DNA from: Cycas panzhihuaensis
Lineage: Eukaryota > Cycadophyta
Assembly: GCA_023213395.1 (NCBI GenBank)
Contig: CM041465.1
Span: forward strand, 227,051,741-227,115,740
Direction of reading: 5' to 3'
DNA: 64,000 nt
Shown: positions 12,309-24,837 of the stretch, one piece after another
How positions within the stretch are numbered: the first letter of the stretch is position 1
Layout of the letters: each line of letters begins with the position of its first letter
Notes under the pieces: generated by a model
Told to the model about the DNA's origin: nothing
What the model saw: the letters and a program-made list of their open reading frames with translations, nothing else
Database searches by the model: none
Translations under genes and position numbers: made by a program

Positions 12309-13866
12309 AAGTTTATATCCACCCAAAGAAGTTAATTAATAGGAGGAGCATAAAAATTAAGATTTTTTATTTTCCTCTTAGTGAACTTCTAAAAACCCTC
12401 TCCCACTTTCATTTTTATTTTTTGTGCTACTATTATTTTTTTAAATCTTATAATCAACTATAAGTGGGCAACAAGATTCCTCTCTTATATATCCCCTAAT
12501 TATTAGGTAAAGACCCTATGTTAGGGGTCTTTAAACATCATAATGATCTATCATTTTTGACCAAGCATATGTAGGTATACATTTGTATGTGAAGTTAAGT
12601 AGGGTAATACTACTTACATAGGCCTTAGAATTAAGCCTCCATGTATCTTTGGGTATATTGGAGGACCCTTATAGGTTCCCCTTGACTTACCTAGTTTATG
12701 AAAACTATCAACAACCTATCCTCTATAATACATGAATTAACAGTTAGCATTGAGAAGTTACTCCTCATGAATACCCCAACATAACTATTAAAACTACAAG
12801 AATGAATTTCCTTCATAGTTGGTGCCTTAAGAGACTAGGTTGAGTAGTAGTAATGACTAGAAAGTTTATTGAGGGGCTTGTAGAATCAAGTACACCCTAT
12901 TTATTAAATCCTAGGTACTTCTAAATATAATACAAAATTGCTAAGACTATTGTACATCTAAATGCAATACAAAATTGTTAAGACTATTGTACATCCAAAT
13001 GTAATATACAATTATTGAGACTACTATACATCCAAACATAATATAAAATTACTAAGACTATTATACATTTAAATATAAATTGTTAATACTACTCCATTTA
13101 CTGATAATCCTATAATATAGTAAATAACACAATCTTGAAATATAATAATAGCACCATCTTACAATACAACAACAACGCAGTTGTATAACATAATAATAAT
13201 AATACAAGCCTAAAATACAAATACCAAAGTTTAAATACTACCTATACAAATATTTAATGTAATTCTCTAAGTCTAATACCTAGTTAAGTCTGACCTTCAG
13301 TCTAGAATCCACCTTCCCCCCCACCAAAAAGAATATAGAAAGAAAAAGAAGTATGTAGCGTCACTTTAATAAATACTTCTCCAATTTAGATGAAACCTAT
13401 ACCAGTAGACTCAAGATAAAAAAGAAAGAAAAGACCATGGCTTATAAATTACCATTAGATAATCATACATCTTATTTTGATTAGCACAACATACTAATCA
13501 TTTTTTACTAGGTCAATTTCAATGGTTATTTTTGCAAAAAAATGGCCTATAGGCATCCCATGGGTCCCACAACCTAATTTTTTATATAAAACTCACTTAT
13601 CTAATTTTGAAAAGCACTTTGAGCTTATCTATATGCACTAGGTGATTTCATTATTTAGTTTTTAGGGTCAACAAGCTATAAACACCTTGCCCCCATCCTT
13701 TTCCCCTCTTCTCCCTTATATCATCTCTCGATTCTATAATCTTATTTTTTTTGTTTAATCCCTAACTCATTGATCATATTCTTTTTGTTTAATCCCTAAC
13801 TCATTCAGTCCATTCTCTCTTCTTCATCCCCATTCACTAAATCCCTTTTTCCTTCTATATAAATTA
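12309..13866 (+). other. Element B 5' leader; repetitive AT-rich, no gene
   Basis: About 1.55 kb between primer site and gag start. From about 12900 to 13080 it has a short tandem-like motif based on tacatccaaatgtaatacaaaattgctaagactat repeated about five times with variation, followed by a run of aata/caata repeats. No coding domain seen. Confidence 0.5.
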
Positions 13867-14995
13867 TGGCACTAACCCAAGCAGATCATATCTCTATATT
13901 AGAAAACCAACTCACCAGTATGTAAGATGCACATAAAGATGGCATAGCCAAGATTATAACAAATATAATAAATTTAGTCACCTAGAATAATTTTGATAAA
14001 ATAATGAATGAGATGGCAATTATAAATGCTCAATTTTCTAATATCACATCTATATCCAAATCCACTAGTAACTCATATGGCAGTGGTATCCCACCTCCTC
14101 AATCACCTTATTAGTAAACATTTAATTACAAAATTAACATACTAATTTTTTATCCAAATGTTAACAAAGATTTTTCTCATATTTAGATCAATAAATTAGA
14201 CTCTTATTTTTCTCTTAATCCTATCACTAAAGTTGATCAATTAACATTTACATCCATCCACTTAGAAAGTAAGGCCCATTACTAGTACTAATGGTGGAAT
14301 CATGAATATATGAATAACCAAATATTGGACCAATTTTATAAATGTTCCTTTGAACAATATGAAGAAACTTAGAATTAGACCTTCTTTAGGTAACTTACTC
14401 AAATAAAATAATCATCATATAAAGAATCTTACACTGACGAGTTTTAAGCTCTTCAGAATTAAATCAGCCAAAATCTTGATCAACAAATAATTATGGAAAC
14501 ATATGTATCCAGACTCAAGGAACACATCTGGATGAAAATGAAGACCAATGCACCACCTACTCTAAGAGAATCCATAAACAAAACCAAAGTAATTGACGCC
14601 AAATTTATAGCAGAATAAGCACTTGGTTTTCAAAGTGTTTCTACATGGTACAATCATCCTCGACTAACAAACCCATGCTATCCAATATAATTTTGAGCAA
14701 ATAATACCTAATGGCCTGTATTCAAATTTCCAATAGTAGAATTAGTGTTAGGCTTAGAATGAGTACCATATAAAAAAGTACACAAGTGTAGAGAAGCTAA
14801 CCTATGCATTTAGTACATAGAAAAATGGACCCCCGATCATGGTAAAGTTTGTAAAGCAAAATGAATGATATTCATCATTGATCCTACCATGTCCCTTGAG
14901 GAAGACACTAAAGATTTAAATGAACCTAAAGAAGAATGAACCTTGGAAGCCTTCCCCAACACTAAGCTATAAGTTTCCATATTAATTATTTCTGC
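13867..14995 (+). pseudogene. Element B gag with degenerate zinc knuckle
   Basis: Starts at ATG 13867 (MALTQADHISILENQ), followed by a coiled-coil-like N-terminus and capsid-like stretches (INKLDSYFSLNP, KVDQLTFTSIHLE, ALGFQSVSTWYN). Near 14790-14860 a cysteine/histidine cluster (CREANLC, then DHGKVC) resembles a degenerate gag zinc knuckle. At least ten in-frame stops interrupt it. Capsid role is inferred from position and motifs. Confidence 0.65.
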
Positions 14996-15009
14996 TACCA
15001 CTTACCCTA

Positions 15010-15345
15010 AACCACTTCTGGTTAAAGGAACTCTAAGGAAGACACCCAGCACTATATTGATCAATGGTGGTGCATTGTTAAACTTTGTCAATATCTTGTT
15101 AGCCAAACAACTCAACCTATACACCAAACTAAAAATTGGTTTCACATGCTCCTTATTAGGTTGTCATACCCTTCACTCTGTAGAGACCATAAAGAATTTA
15201 TATGTCCAAATTGGCACTAACATATTGAAGTTTGAATTTTATGCCTTGTCTATTAAAGGATCTGATGTTATCTTAGTGGTCTAGTGGCTTCAAATACTTG
15301 GCACTTATAGCACTAATAACTCCATAAATAATACTTACATATCAT
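15010..15345 (+). pseudogene. Element B aspartic protease, active-site aspartate lost
   Basis: An open stretch with TILINGGALLNFVN at the place of the active site (family pattern I-D-S-G) and SIKGSDVILVV then WLQILGTYS at the C-terminal strand (family pattern GCDVVLGVQWLRTLG). The catalytic aspartate is asparagine here. It follows gag and precedes RT, as expected in gypsy gag-pol. One stop sits just before the terminal WLQ motif. Confidence 0.75.
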
Positions 15346-15639
15346 TCAAAGAATAATTTGGCCAAACTCATAAACTTTATAGTCACTAATCACCACCCAA
15401 CAAGCTCATTTTTCCTAAACAAATGAGTAAACAATTGAATAATAACATCATATACATAGTTCATCTTTAAAATATTCAGCCTCATTAAGATATTCACCTA
15501 GACATATAAAGTATCCTCACCATATGTCAATCATTTTTACCCCCCTTCCTAATAACCCTCCTCTAGATTGTGGTTTTGACCATACCATCAGTCTTTAAAA
15601 GTTGCACAACCTCTTTAGCATATGCCCTTATCAAAATCT

Positions 15640-16444
15640 ATATTTCTCAAAAAATAAAATAAAATGCATTACTAATGACCTCAATGATATGGAAATAATT
15701 TAACCTAGTGAAAGCCCTAATTTGGCCCCTATTGTCCTTGTCCAAAAGAAAGATGACACTTTTTGACTTTGTGTTGACTATTGAGAATTAAACAAACTCA
15801 TTATTAAGAATAAATTTTCAACCCCACGAATTGATTATATGTTAGATGAAATTCAAGGGGATACTATTTTCTTTAAGTTAGACCTTTAATCTAGATATTA
15901 TAAAATTTATATAGCTCTTGAAAATAGACATAAAATGTCCTTCTAAACACATCATGGCCATTTTGAGTTCTAGGTCATGCCATTTAGCCTTTGTAATGCT
16001 TTAGATAGTTTTCAATCTTTGATGAATAAGATCTTTGCATGTTATTTTTACAAATCTATTATTGTATTTTTTGATGATATTCTTACTTATAACTTTGACA
16101 TGTCTCAACATCTTTAATATTACCCTTTAAATCCTCTCTCAAAATTAACTCTGTGCCAAAGTGTCAAAGTGTAAATTTGGCAAGACCGAACTACAATACT
16201 TGGTCCACATCATCTCCTTATAAGGGGTATATGGTAACCCTAGTAAAATCTCTATCATTACTATTTGGCCCACCTCAAAGAATCTAACATAATTGCATGC
16301 CTTCCTCAAGTCAATTGGATTCAATCATTGGTTTTTAAAAAACTATGCCATCATCATAACCCCCTTAACTAATTTATTCTATAAGGAATCCTTTAAATGG
16401 TTGCTAAGTACTAATGATGCCTTTAATCATTTAAAGATATTTAT
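15640..16444 (+). pseudogene. Element B reverse transcriptase and start of RNase H
   Basis: Motifs in order with stops between them: IVLVQKKDDTF, FSTPRIDYMLDEIQG, THHGHFEF, MNKIFACYFYKSIIVFFDDIL (catalytic FFDD retained), ELQYLGH-like, and FLKSIGFNHWFLKNYA for the connection region. RNase H begins at ITPLTNLF and is cut after TTLILCF by the LINE insertion. The remainder resumes at 22377. Frame changes occur around 16100-16290. Confidence 0.8.
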
Positions 16445-16463
16445 ACCCACTACTCTAATCCTT
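16445..16463 (+). repeat. Left target-site duplication of the LINE
   Basis: acccactactctaatcctt, 18 of 19 bases identical to 22377-22395. It is part of element B's RNase H coding region. It lies next to a short T run (poly-A tail of the minus-strand LINE). Confidence 0.85.
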
Positions 16464-16789
16464 TGTTTTTTTATATGGTTTAAATAAATGTGGGGATTAA
16501 AAGGGGGGCCTAACCCCTTTATAAATTAGCCAATCAACATTTTGTTCTACTTTGACAAGCCTATGACCTAGCTACAGAATGCCAAAACATATCGATCGTG
16601 ACAAGATGATGACCTAGTTACAAAATACTAGATCTATCCCCACCAATCTACTAATCTTATCTTCCAATGACAAGCCCGATGGCTAGCTTAATGAGACAAG
16701 AAACTATCTACCACACATACTTAGTGGCTAGTACTAAGGTTAAACTATACCCACTTGATCTTTCCTAACCAAACCCAATGTCTCTTCAG

Positions 16790-17200
16790 GAAGTAAATCC
16801 CTCCAAGTCTCATTCCTTTTGAATTGGACCCTCTAGTTAGCTAGACTATCAGCTACTCAATTGCCTTCCTTGTATGTGTGTACCATCTGAATATTTTCTC
16901 TCCCTTGGAGAGACTACTTTGTGTCATTTATCATAACACTATGTTTCTAGCTTAGGTTCACCTCTCCTCTAATTAATTTGATTATGTTCAGTGAGTCCCC
17001 TTCCAAAATCACTCGTTGGTACCCCTCTTGAGATATCATATCCATAACTTTACACATTGCTTCTAACTTTGCTTGGTGATTATGTTGGATCCCATAATAG
17101 TTAGCAAAAGCCTAGATCACATTCCCCTCAGCATCTCTATAAACCCCTCCACCCCCAACCTCTCCTGGGTTACCTTTTACTGCATTACCAAAATTAACCT
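16790..17200 (-). pseudogene. LINE ORF2 C-terminal RNase H domain
   Basis: Minus-strand translation shows KVNFGNAVKGNPGEVGGGGV, RDAEGNVI, HNHQAKLEAMCKVMD, ILEGDSLNII and VAD, which match the plant LINE RNase H (F-D-G-A-x-x-G-N-P-G pattern, the LEA glutamate and the EGDS aspartate). The first catalytic aspartate position appears as asparagine-alanine. Several plant L1 lineages carry such a domain downstream of RT. It would remove RNA during target-primed reverse transcription. Confidence 0.75.
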
Positions 17201-17699
17201 TAACCTAGCTCTCTCAAAGGGGATGTTAGCTATAATTACCTTTTTAATCTGGGATTTATCTTGGGGTTCCCAATGCCCCACATATCTAAGATCTTACTTT
17301 CCTCAAATTTTCTTCTACCTCCTTAAAGGTCCCTCTCAAAGATATAGAGATTAGATCAAAAAGCTTAAGGTTATCCATGTGTTTTAAGGTTATCCAATCC
17401 AAATCATTTAGGTAGAAGATCTTTAAAACATCTCTAATTTTTGGAGCTCCTATGAGTCTCCCAATAGTTCTCGACTTTATTGCTATAGCACCTCTTACAA
17501 ATATGTTGTAAAGGACCCAACCCTAGTCTCTTGTTAAGTTTGGGCTAACCACACTAGATCTCTTCCTAAAAATTTATCAAATCATCATCCCCCAGGCTCC
17601 AATGAGCCCTTGATGTAATCATCTTCCTTGTGAAAGTAAGAATTCTTCATATCGTTGATCTAAGCTTTCCCGAGATATTATCCTTAAGGAATCATTTGT

Positions 17700-19400
17700 C
17701 CCTAAGATATTTTTGGACTACAATTTTGTACCACAACCTCTCATCTTCCTTAGATAGATATCACCCCAACTTAGCCACCAAGGCCTTATTAAAATAGGTT
17801 ATATCTTTGATGTTTAGCCCACCTACCCATTTAGGGATGCAGACTTTTTCCTAGGACACTAGGTGAATTATGTCCCTTTCCTCTACTCCTAACAACAGAA
17901 ACCTTTTCTGAATGGACTCTATTATATTGATGACCTTTATAGGGCATTTGAATAGAGACATTATATAAGTAAGGATATTTTGGAGGGAAGCCACCAGTAA
18001 CTGAAGCTTTCCTACTTGGCTCAATAATGCTCCTTTCTAACTAGCTAACTTCATTTGGACTTAATTAATAATTGGGTTCCAAAGGTCCTTGTCCATTCTA
18101 CCCTCTAAAAGTGGCATACTAAGGTATAAAGTAAGAAGCTTCTAAATAGGTATTTCCTAAATCCTACCAATGTTTCTCTGAGTCTATTCCATGATATTTA
18201 GAAAGAAAATACTTCTCTTATTAAGGTTTACCTTCTGATTAGTCATGGCCCTGAACTTATTGAACTTAGATTTTATAGCCCTAACCTCCTTTATAATAGC
18301 CTTACTCATTAAGATGTTGTAATCCATAAAATGATGATGAGCCATAGTGTCCACTCCCATTATGGGTTTTAGGCTTATGATCTTCCCTAACTTCCTAGCC
18401 TCCTCAAGGGTCCTTCCTAGTAGTTCGACTATAATGATGAACAGGTATGGGGCTAGAATGTCCCCTTGCTGTAAACCTCTAAAATTAGGAAAGAAAGTTG
18501 ATGAAGTCCTATTAACCATCATAAAGAACTTTATCTTTAAGATACAACTATTTACCTAGTTTCCCCATCAGGCTTTAAATCCAAAGGCTCTAATGCACTC
18601 CTTCAGGCACTCCCATGAAACCCTATCGTAAGCCTTTGAAAGGTCAATCTTCATAACCATGCTGGGCTTCCTCCTCTAAATGGTCGAGTGGATAGTTTTA
18701 TGAACCATTATTATCCCATCCAGGATCTGCCTCCATTTAATGAATCCATCCTAACTAGGAGATATGATCAAAAGGAGTAATCTCTTAAGCTTGTTGGCAA
18801 GGATTTTAGCTAAATGTTTATACTTCATGTTATATAAATTAATAGGTCTATAATCCTCCATCTATTTTGCCTCTTATTTCTTTAGGATTAAGACCAAGAA
18901 GGTGGATTGCCACTCCCTAAGGACCTTAGCATTCTTAGGAAATCCCTTGACATCCTCTAAAAGGTCATCCTTGATGATGTCCTAGAATTCTTGGAAGAAA
19001 CTAGGAGGGAAGCCATCGGGGCCTAGAGCTTTCTCCTTCTTCATGCCAAACACAACACTTCTAACCTCCTCCCTTGAGAAAGGATCCTTAAGAATTCTAT
19101 TCATATCATCCCCAATAATCTTGGGGATCAAGACCAATAGCTTTCTCCTGGCCTCAATATCTATGCACCCATGTTTTAAAAAAAGATCCCTAAAGTAGTC
19201 CACCATCACACCCTTGATGGCTTTATGCTTCATAACTTCCTCACCATCGTTATTGATCATGACCTTAATTTGATTACAAGTACAATGTTTTAGAGTAGTC
19301 ATGTAAAACGATTTTGTGTTTTTATCTCCCTTGGCCAACAATAGAGCCTTGGATTTCTGCCTCCAACAGATTTCCTCCTTTAATAGGATTCCCTCCAAAT
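17700..19400 (-). pseudogene. LINE ORF2 reverse transcriptase
   Basis: The open segment ending upstream at 19398 has WRQKSKALLLAKGDKNTKSF, typical of the region before RT in plant L1, and GPDGFPPSFFQEF at the RT start near 19000. The segment 18184-18522 has FRGLQQGDILAPYLFIII (family RQGDPLSP) and HHHFMDYNILM at the catalytic site, where the family has FADD, so one catalytic aspartate is tyrosine here. VNLNKRS follows. Stops and frame changes separate the blocks. Role: target-primed reverse transcription. Confidence 0.85.
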
Positions 19401-19649
19401 TTGAGAGAAGGCTTCTCTCTAACTAATCCAAGGGTTAGGAACTCCCTTACTCTTGTATTCTAGTCTCTAAAACCTTAAGCTCCCCTAGGATCTAGTTCTT
19501 TATTTCAAATATATTCCTATGGGATTTCTCATTCCATTCTTTTAGCTGTCACTTTAACTAATTTAATTTTTTAGAAAACCTAAGCATCGTGTATCCTTCA
19601 ACCATAATCTTCTACTAGTCTTCAAGTATCTCCCATAAGCATGGTTCTT

Positions 19650-20406
19650 TTGTCCATATTAGCTCCAAACAAAAGGGGGCTCCTATATGACCCTTGTTGT
19701 CGACAAATCCCAACACTAAATAGGAGTGGTCTAAGACCAACTTAAGCAAAGCTTCCAAAGAGATGTTACTGTATTATCTAGCCCATGCATAATTTATTAA
19801 GACTTTGTTGAGTCTAACTTGAATATGATGAACTATTATCCTTCTGTTAGACCATGTGACCTTTGGACCCCTTAGGGGGACATCCATCATACCCTCTTTC
19901 TACATGAATTCCCCTAGATCTTCCATGCTTTTTATCTAGCCCCCCTGCCCCCCTCTCTTTTCCTTAGGGGATAGGCCCATGTTGAAGTCTCTAGTTATCA
20001 ACCAAGGACCCCCCCATTCTTTATGGGGACCCAAAATCTTGTCCCATAGAGATTTCCTCCCTTCCTGAGTTAAGGGTGCATACACATTTGAGACCATCCA
20101 TTTGAGATTAGAGCTTTTACAAGTCAACCAACTAGAAATAAAATGGTCCTCTAAGATACAAACCTCTCCCTCCCATCTTATGGGATTCCATAAGATATCC
20201 AAAACACCCAAGCCTCTACACCCATCTGAAGTAAGCATCTTAACTCCTCTCCATACTTTCAACTTTATTTTATCTTTATTGTCTACTTCTAGTTTAGTTT
20301 CCTTGAGTAATAGGATATCTAGATCTAGGTGAGATTAGAGATCTCTAACTAGTCTATATTTTTATATGGTATTTATACCCCAAATATTCCAAGAGGCAAG
20401 TTTCAT
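19650..20406 (-). pseudogene. LINE ORF2 APE-type endonuclease
   Basis: ATG at 20406 gives MKLASWNI, the usual start of plant L1 endonucleases, with LLLKETKLEVD soon after (the catalytic glutamate in ETK). Then follow a GLGVLDILWNP segment, VSNVYAPLTQEGRKSLW and WLITRDFNMGLSPKEKRGG, where the family has GGDFN. Two stops fall in the first 40 codons. It would nick target DNA at T-rich sites. Confidence 0.85.
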
Positions 20407-20899
20407 AAGGTTTCCCCCTTCTCCCTCCAACCTTTTCATCTTTTACTCCTTAATTTGGGGCCCTACCCTCCTATATCCCTAAGGGTGCATTGACTACCCT
20501 GATCAACCTATAATGCTGCCTCCCTCTCTCACAACATCTTATGTAAGGGTCTCCTAAGACTCTTTTCACTTCCAAAATTAGCTCCTTTAACATGTTCTTC
20601 CTTTTACTCCTCCTAGTCCCATTTCCCTCTCACTTTCCAAACCTTTTAAGGTCTTCCCAACTCCTTATGACTCTCTAGGATAGCCTATTCTTCTAGAAGG
20701 GGAACCTCCTTCTCCCCTGATCGGATCTCCTTAACCTGGTTGATAAGAATGATCTCTCCTCTTTGGAACTAGTTGTGGTATAGGGGAGTACTCATCTTAA
20801 GCTCCTCCCTACCTCCTACCTCCCCTTCTTCTAGAATGGTGTCTTTATTTTCTAAGTCCAGCTCTTGGATAGCTTTGATTAAGTCTTCTTCCACCCTCT

Positions 20900-22270
20900 T
20901 TGCCTCTTTTGAAACTTCTAAGAGGCCAAGCTACTTGTCGCCTCCCACATCCTCCTCCTCCTCATGAGCCACTTAAGGCTCCTTCTTAGGTTCTCCTAGA
21001 TAGTTTTGGGGAAGGTGGCCCAGACTCTTATAGGCTAGGCATCTCATATTTTCAAGCTCATAAGCTAATTTTTTATCTTTACTTCATCCTTCTCCCTCTA
21101 TTTTTAACCATTTGGGAAGGGGTTTATCTGTTCTAGTAAGAGCACAGAATTTAGCATTCACCATTCTACTCTTATTCTTGGTAGCCAAGTCAACTACCAA
21201 AAGGGGGCCTATAACCTTAGCTATCCCTTTTATCACATCGAGGTCTCATGCTTGGAGTGGGAGGCCTAGGAGTTAAACCCAAATCGGGAGTTATTTTAAT
21301 GAACCCTCTACCAAATTAAAATCCCTATGCTATTTCTCCATAAGGATTGCTTTCTTCCCCATCATCTAGGGTGACTTTAAAAGGACATTTACTAGGTCTT
21401 CTTTGCATGAGGATTTAAAGAGAACACATCCATTAGGGAGTGTTATAACCTCCACTGCCCCTTTTAATTTCCATCTCTATCCAACCCATTTTTTTATGGG
21501 ATCTACCCCTAGTCTGGGCCTAGAGAATTGCTCAACTAAGGAATTCTCTCAATATCTCTCCATACAGTCTTACAGTCTCTTAGGGATAGGGATTCTAATC
21601 GATTCCTTATTTTTGATAGGATTTATGTCAAAAACTTTAGCTTCTTCATTTCTCAAGGTATCTAAATATGATTTTCCTTAGTTTACGCTTTGGGTCTCAT
21701 TAGGGTTTTGAATCTAACTATGAGTCTAGTTTAAGTTATTATACACATTCACTTGTTCCTCTATTATTCTAAATACAACCAAACATACAAAACTTCCATC
21801 AAACTAGTGGTTACAGAATAGCCTCGCCTAGCTAAACAACTGTAGGGAGTCTATGATCCTCTCTATCTCGTTCATCTAGATCAGGCACCCTCTTCTCCTT
21901 TTGCATGAAGTAATCAACTCCTTTCCACTTGTATAACTCTCCTCTATCTTCCTTACATGATAGTCCTCTATCTGTCAGTTAACCCCTTTAGCATCCTCTC
22001 TACATCCTTTTCCAAATGTACTTAATCTCCTCTAGACCGATCAAGGTACCTCTTGGTATTTTCTCACTACTCCAATTGCCCTTTGACCGCCAAAAAAGAG
22101 AGGTTGTGCCTCCTTAAATCCATCCTTAAGGGTATACTCCTCCCCCACTCTCCTTCATCTAGCTTCTATCTCCTCCACAGTGCTCATAGGAGCCTGCAAT
22201 GGAGCTATTACCATTGCCACTAACCTTAGATTTGTCATTTTGTAGGTCATTATTTGTCTCATAAGTCACC
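20900..22270 (-). pseudogene. LINE ORF1 (gag-like, zinc knuckle)
   Basis: Minus-strand frame with an N-terminal MSTVEEIEAR near 22180, SVRRxLS-like and VPDLDERDREDHRLPTVV motifs, and in the C-terminal half YELENMRCLAYKSLGHLPQN near 21020-21060, which resembles the ORF1 zinc knuckle (Y-E-x-L-P-x-x-C-x-x-C). Acidic low-complexity linker follows toward ORF2. Several stops. ORF1 proteins bind the LINE RNA. Confidence 0.65.
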
Positions 22271-22376
22271 ATTCTAAATTTTTCCTATTCTAATTAGTTT
22301 TTAAGTTATACACATTATCATAAATACTAAGTTATCAATGCAATTAGTGTTGGATATTGTGTAATGTTTAATTCAC

Positions 22377-22395
22377 ACCCACTACTCTAGTCCTT
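22377..22395 (+). repeat. Right target-site duplication of the LINE
   Basis: acccactactctagtcctt, matching 16445-16463 except for one A/G change. Element B's RNase H coding resumes in it. Confidence 0.85.
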
Positions 22396-24226
22396 ACTAC
22401 CCTCAACCTTTCCCAATTATTTTAGTTAAAATATGATGCTTTTAGAGTTAGGTTAGGATTTGTACTCATATAGATTTTCTATCCAAGTATGTTTGAAAGT
22501 TGAAAAGTCAAAGATCATGAATGTTGGCTATCAATATACCAAAAGGAAATGAAAGCCATTCTACACACTATAGTTAAGTGGCATTAATATCTACCTAGAT
22601 CAAAATCCATAATCCTAGTATAGCATCATAACCCTCATTACCTCCTAGACCAACCTATTTTATCAAAAGAACAAGCAAAATAGGTCAACTAATTATAAGT
22701 ATTTGACTTTACTATTTCTTATAAAAAATGAAAAGATAATATGGTTGCAAATATTCTCTCTTACCTACCCTTTGAATCCACAATCCAATCTATTTCTACA
22801 CCTCAACTATTATGGTTGTAAAAGCTCATAGATGATAATCAAACTCAACCTAATTTTGCTTTATAGGTTGAAAAGGTTCAAAACCATAAGAACTAGACCC
22901 TATATAATGATTACCTCCTCTATCAAAATTATATTTTTATTCACCCAATATCCCCCTTCATTTCCCATATCTTGTTAGAATATTATACCACCCATTTAGG
23001 TGGACATTTAGGGTTTGATAAAACTTATCATTTCATTTGATCAGATTTTTATTGGTCTTATATAAAGGCATTAATCCTTATATATATACCAAAATATATC
23101 ACTTGCCAATGTAATAAGGCAAATACCAAGGCTCAATTGAGCCTTCTTTATCCCTTAAAAATCTCTCAAGAAAAATGATAAGAAATTTCCATGAACTTTA
23201 TTATTGACCTTCTATCTTCTACTTGGTATGATTCTATCTAGCTAATTATTGATCAATTAACCAAATGTGCCTATTTTCTAGTAGTCCACATAACCGATAA
23301 AGGGCATGCTTAGATAACTTATACATCCACTTTATTTTTTTCCTACATGGATTCCCTTCAATATTTGTGTTTGACAAAGATCCTAAATTCATGAGTTTAT
23401 TTTGGAAAGAGCTCTTCCATATATTAGGAACTTCCTTTAACATGAGTTCCTCATACCATCCACAAATGGGTGTTCAATATAAAATTCTTACCAAAACATT
23501 GGAGAATACTTATGTTGCTTTACCTTTGAATATTAGAATCGATAGACCTCTTGGTTAGCCCTAATAAAATATTGATAGAATTTAGCCCATCATTCTACCA
23601 TTGGAATGGCTCCATTTATGGCCCTTTATGACTATCCCCATCCATATCACCATACATTAGCCACCAATCTTTAAACTACTAAAGTCTAACAAATATTACG
23701 AGATATAGGCCAAATCTTACATACTCTTAACCAAACCTAGCCTCTACCCAAAATTGCATGAATTAATTAGCTAACTATTAATATTTCAATTAATTATTTT
23801 TTATTAGTAATTTAGTCTTCCCTTCTTTCAACCATACAAATAACAATCACCATGTAATAAGAAAACTCATAAGATCAATCTTGAGTACTATGGTCCCTAT
23901 GAAGTTACCCAATGCATTGGTGAAGTTACTTATGTTCTTAAAATTTCCCCTAACACTAAGATCTATAATTTCTTCTATGTTTCCTATATTGAAAATCACC
24001 TTGAAAAATCTTTGTCCCTTAGTCTACCCTCCCAATCCTTAACAAAGAAGAAATACTCATAGTTCCTCTCAAACACATCTTAGACAATCGATAGTATTAT
24101 CTCTAGAATAGGACCATTTATGAATATCTGGTACAATGGGTTAGTTGTGAACCTAATAAAGTAACATAGGAGTCATCTAATTCTATGAAGCAACATCCAC
24201 ACATACAGTTTGGGGACTTAGCATCT
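22396..24226 (+). pseudogene. Element B RNase H, integrase and chromodomain-like tail
   Basis: After the LINE: RNase H (YDAFRVRLGFVLI, YQKEMKAI, KKNDNMVANILS-like), an H2C2 zinc-binding region (THLGGHLGFDKTYHF then YITCQCNKA, 22990-23120), the integrase core (IDQLTKCAYFLVVH, FDKDPKFMSLFWKELF, SSYHPQMGVQ; 23200-23540), then a GPYEVTQCIGEVTYVLKI segment (about 23900) and YNGLVVN-like, with a chromodomain-type tail near 24110-24230 ending FGDLASQGG. This is the order in chromoviruses. Numerous stops, several at glutamine or tryptophan codons. Confidence 0.8.
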
Positions 24227-24239
24227 CAAGGGGGTGACT
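24227..24239 (+). other. Element B polypurine tract
   Basis: caagggggtgact precedes the 3' LTR and follows the end of the chromodomain frame. It would prime plus-strand synthesis. Confidence 0.65.
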
Positions 24240-24313
24240 TATTACATAACTATTACAACTAGTAGAATATGAGTATCTATGCATATGACTAAGGTGGATA
24301 AAGTTTAATGTTA

Positions 24314-24357
<44 letters not shown>

Positions 24358-24663
24358 AGCTACAGAAGTCTATTAGTAGGATTAAAGGCTAAATGCCCTA
24401 CCAATAAGATTCTATAGGAAGCAACTATTTTTTCTTATTTAAGGATGAATGTTTATAAAGAGAATTTTATATTTTTAAGTTCATTTATAATATCATACCT
24501 TGTACAAATTTGGTATCCATTTTAGTGCTCTTACATATATCCTTTTTCCTCTTGTAATCTTTTTTATGAATAAAATCTATCAATAAAAAATTCTATTAGA
24601 TACTCATTTGTGATTCTTTTTGGGCTCCTTATTGGTGCATAGTTATTAGTTAGAATCATTCCA
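24240..24663 (+). repeat. 3' LTR of element B, with an internal TA microsatellite
   Basis: Direct repeat of 11889-12293, beginning at the diverged start tattacataac and ending cattcca. A run of TA dinucleotides at 24317-24354 replaces tattaatatgtgtgcac of the 5' copy and accounts for the greater length. Confidence 0.85.
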
Positions 24664-24837
24664 ATATCTCTTGGATAGTTTTATAATTTAACACTTTAAA
24701 TTAACTCCATATTGTCCTAAATATAATTTATTAGTTGAGAGTTCAAACAAGATTATATATTGAGCCCTAACAAAGATGTGTAATATTAGACATTCAAACT
24801 AGGTCAATAAATTTCATGCTATATTATGGGTATATAA
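24664..24837 (+). pseudogene. Element A pol part 2: integrase middle
   Basis: Continues the integrase interrupted at 11888: LLDSFII, HFKLTPYCPKYNLLVESSNKII, then KFHAILWVYN, corresponding to the family's YYPQxNGQAESTNK and LxxALWAYR motifs. It is cut again at 24837 by element E and resumes at 58515 with IPFQLVYNFEIVMP. Confidence 0.85.
24833..24837 (+). repeat. Left target-site duplication of element E (TATAA)
   Basis: tataa directly before E's outer edge, identical to 58510-58514 on the far side, 33.7 kb away. Removing everything between restores the integrase order of element A. Confidence 0.85.

Larger units (their letters stand above)
16464..22376 (-). mobile_element. L1-type LINE inserted in element B
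   Basis: Non-LTR element of 5.9 kb read right to left: ORF1 with a zinc knuckle, APE-type endonuclease, reverse transcriptase, and a C-terminal RNase H. It is bounded by a 19-bp imperfect target duplication and has a short T run (about seven) at its left edge, the remnant of the poly-A tail. The length and presence of ORF1 indicate a nearly full-length insertion. All frames carry stops. Confidence 0.9.
11889..24663 (+). mobile_element. Element B: chromodomain Ty3/gypsy retrotransposon, interrupted by a LINE
   Basis: Flanking direct repeats of about 405-424 bp, a tRNA-iMet-like primer site, then gag, protease, RT, RNase H, integrase and a chromodomain-like tail in order. The element is about 6.9 kb without the 5.9-kb LINE. 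The integrase of element A is continuous if B is removed (HFIN before it, LLDSFII and TPYCPKYN after it). A target duplication at the edges is only approximate (gcata at 11884-11888 against atatc at 24664-24668). All reading frames contain several stops. Confidence 0.85.

Noticed and set aside
12900-13080. Spaced repeats in B's leader as a possible CRISPR-like array
   Set aside because: The repeats vary in sequence, have no constant spacer length, and lie in the leader of a plant retrotransposon.
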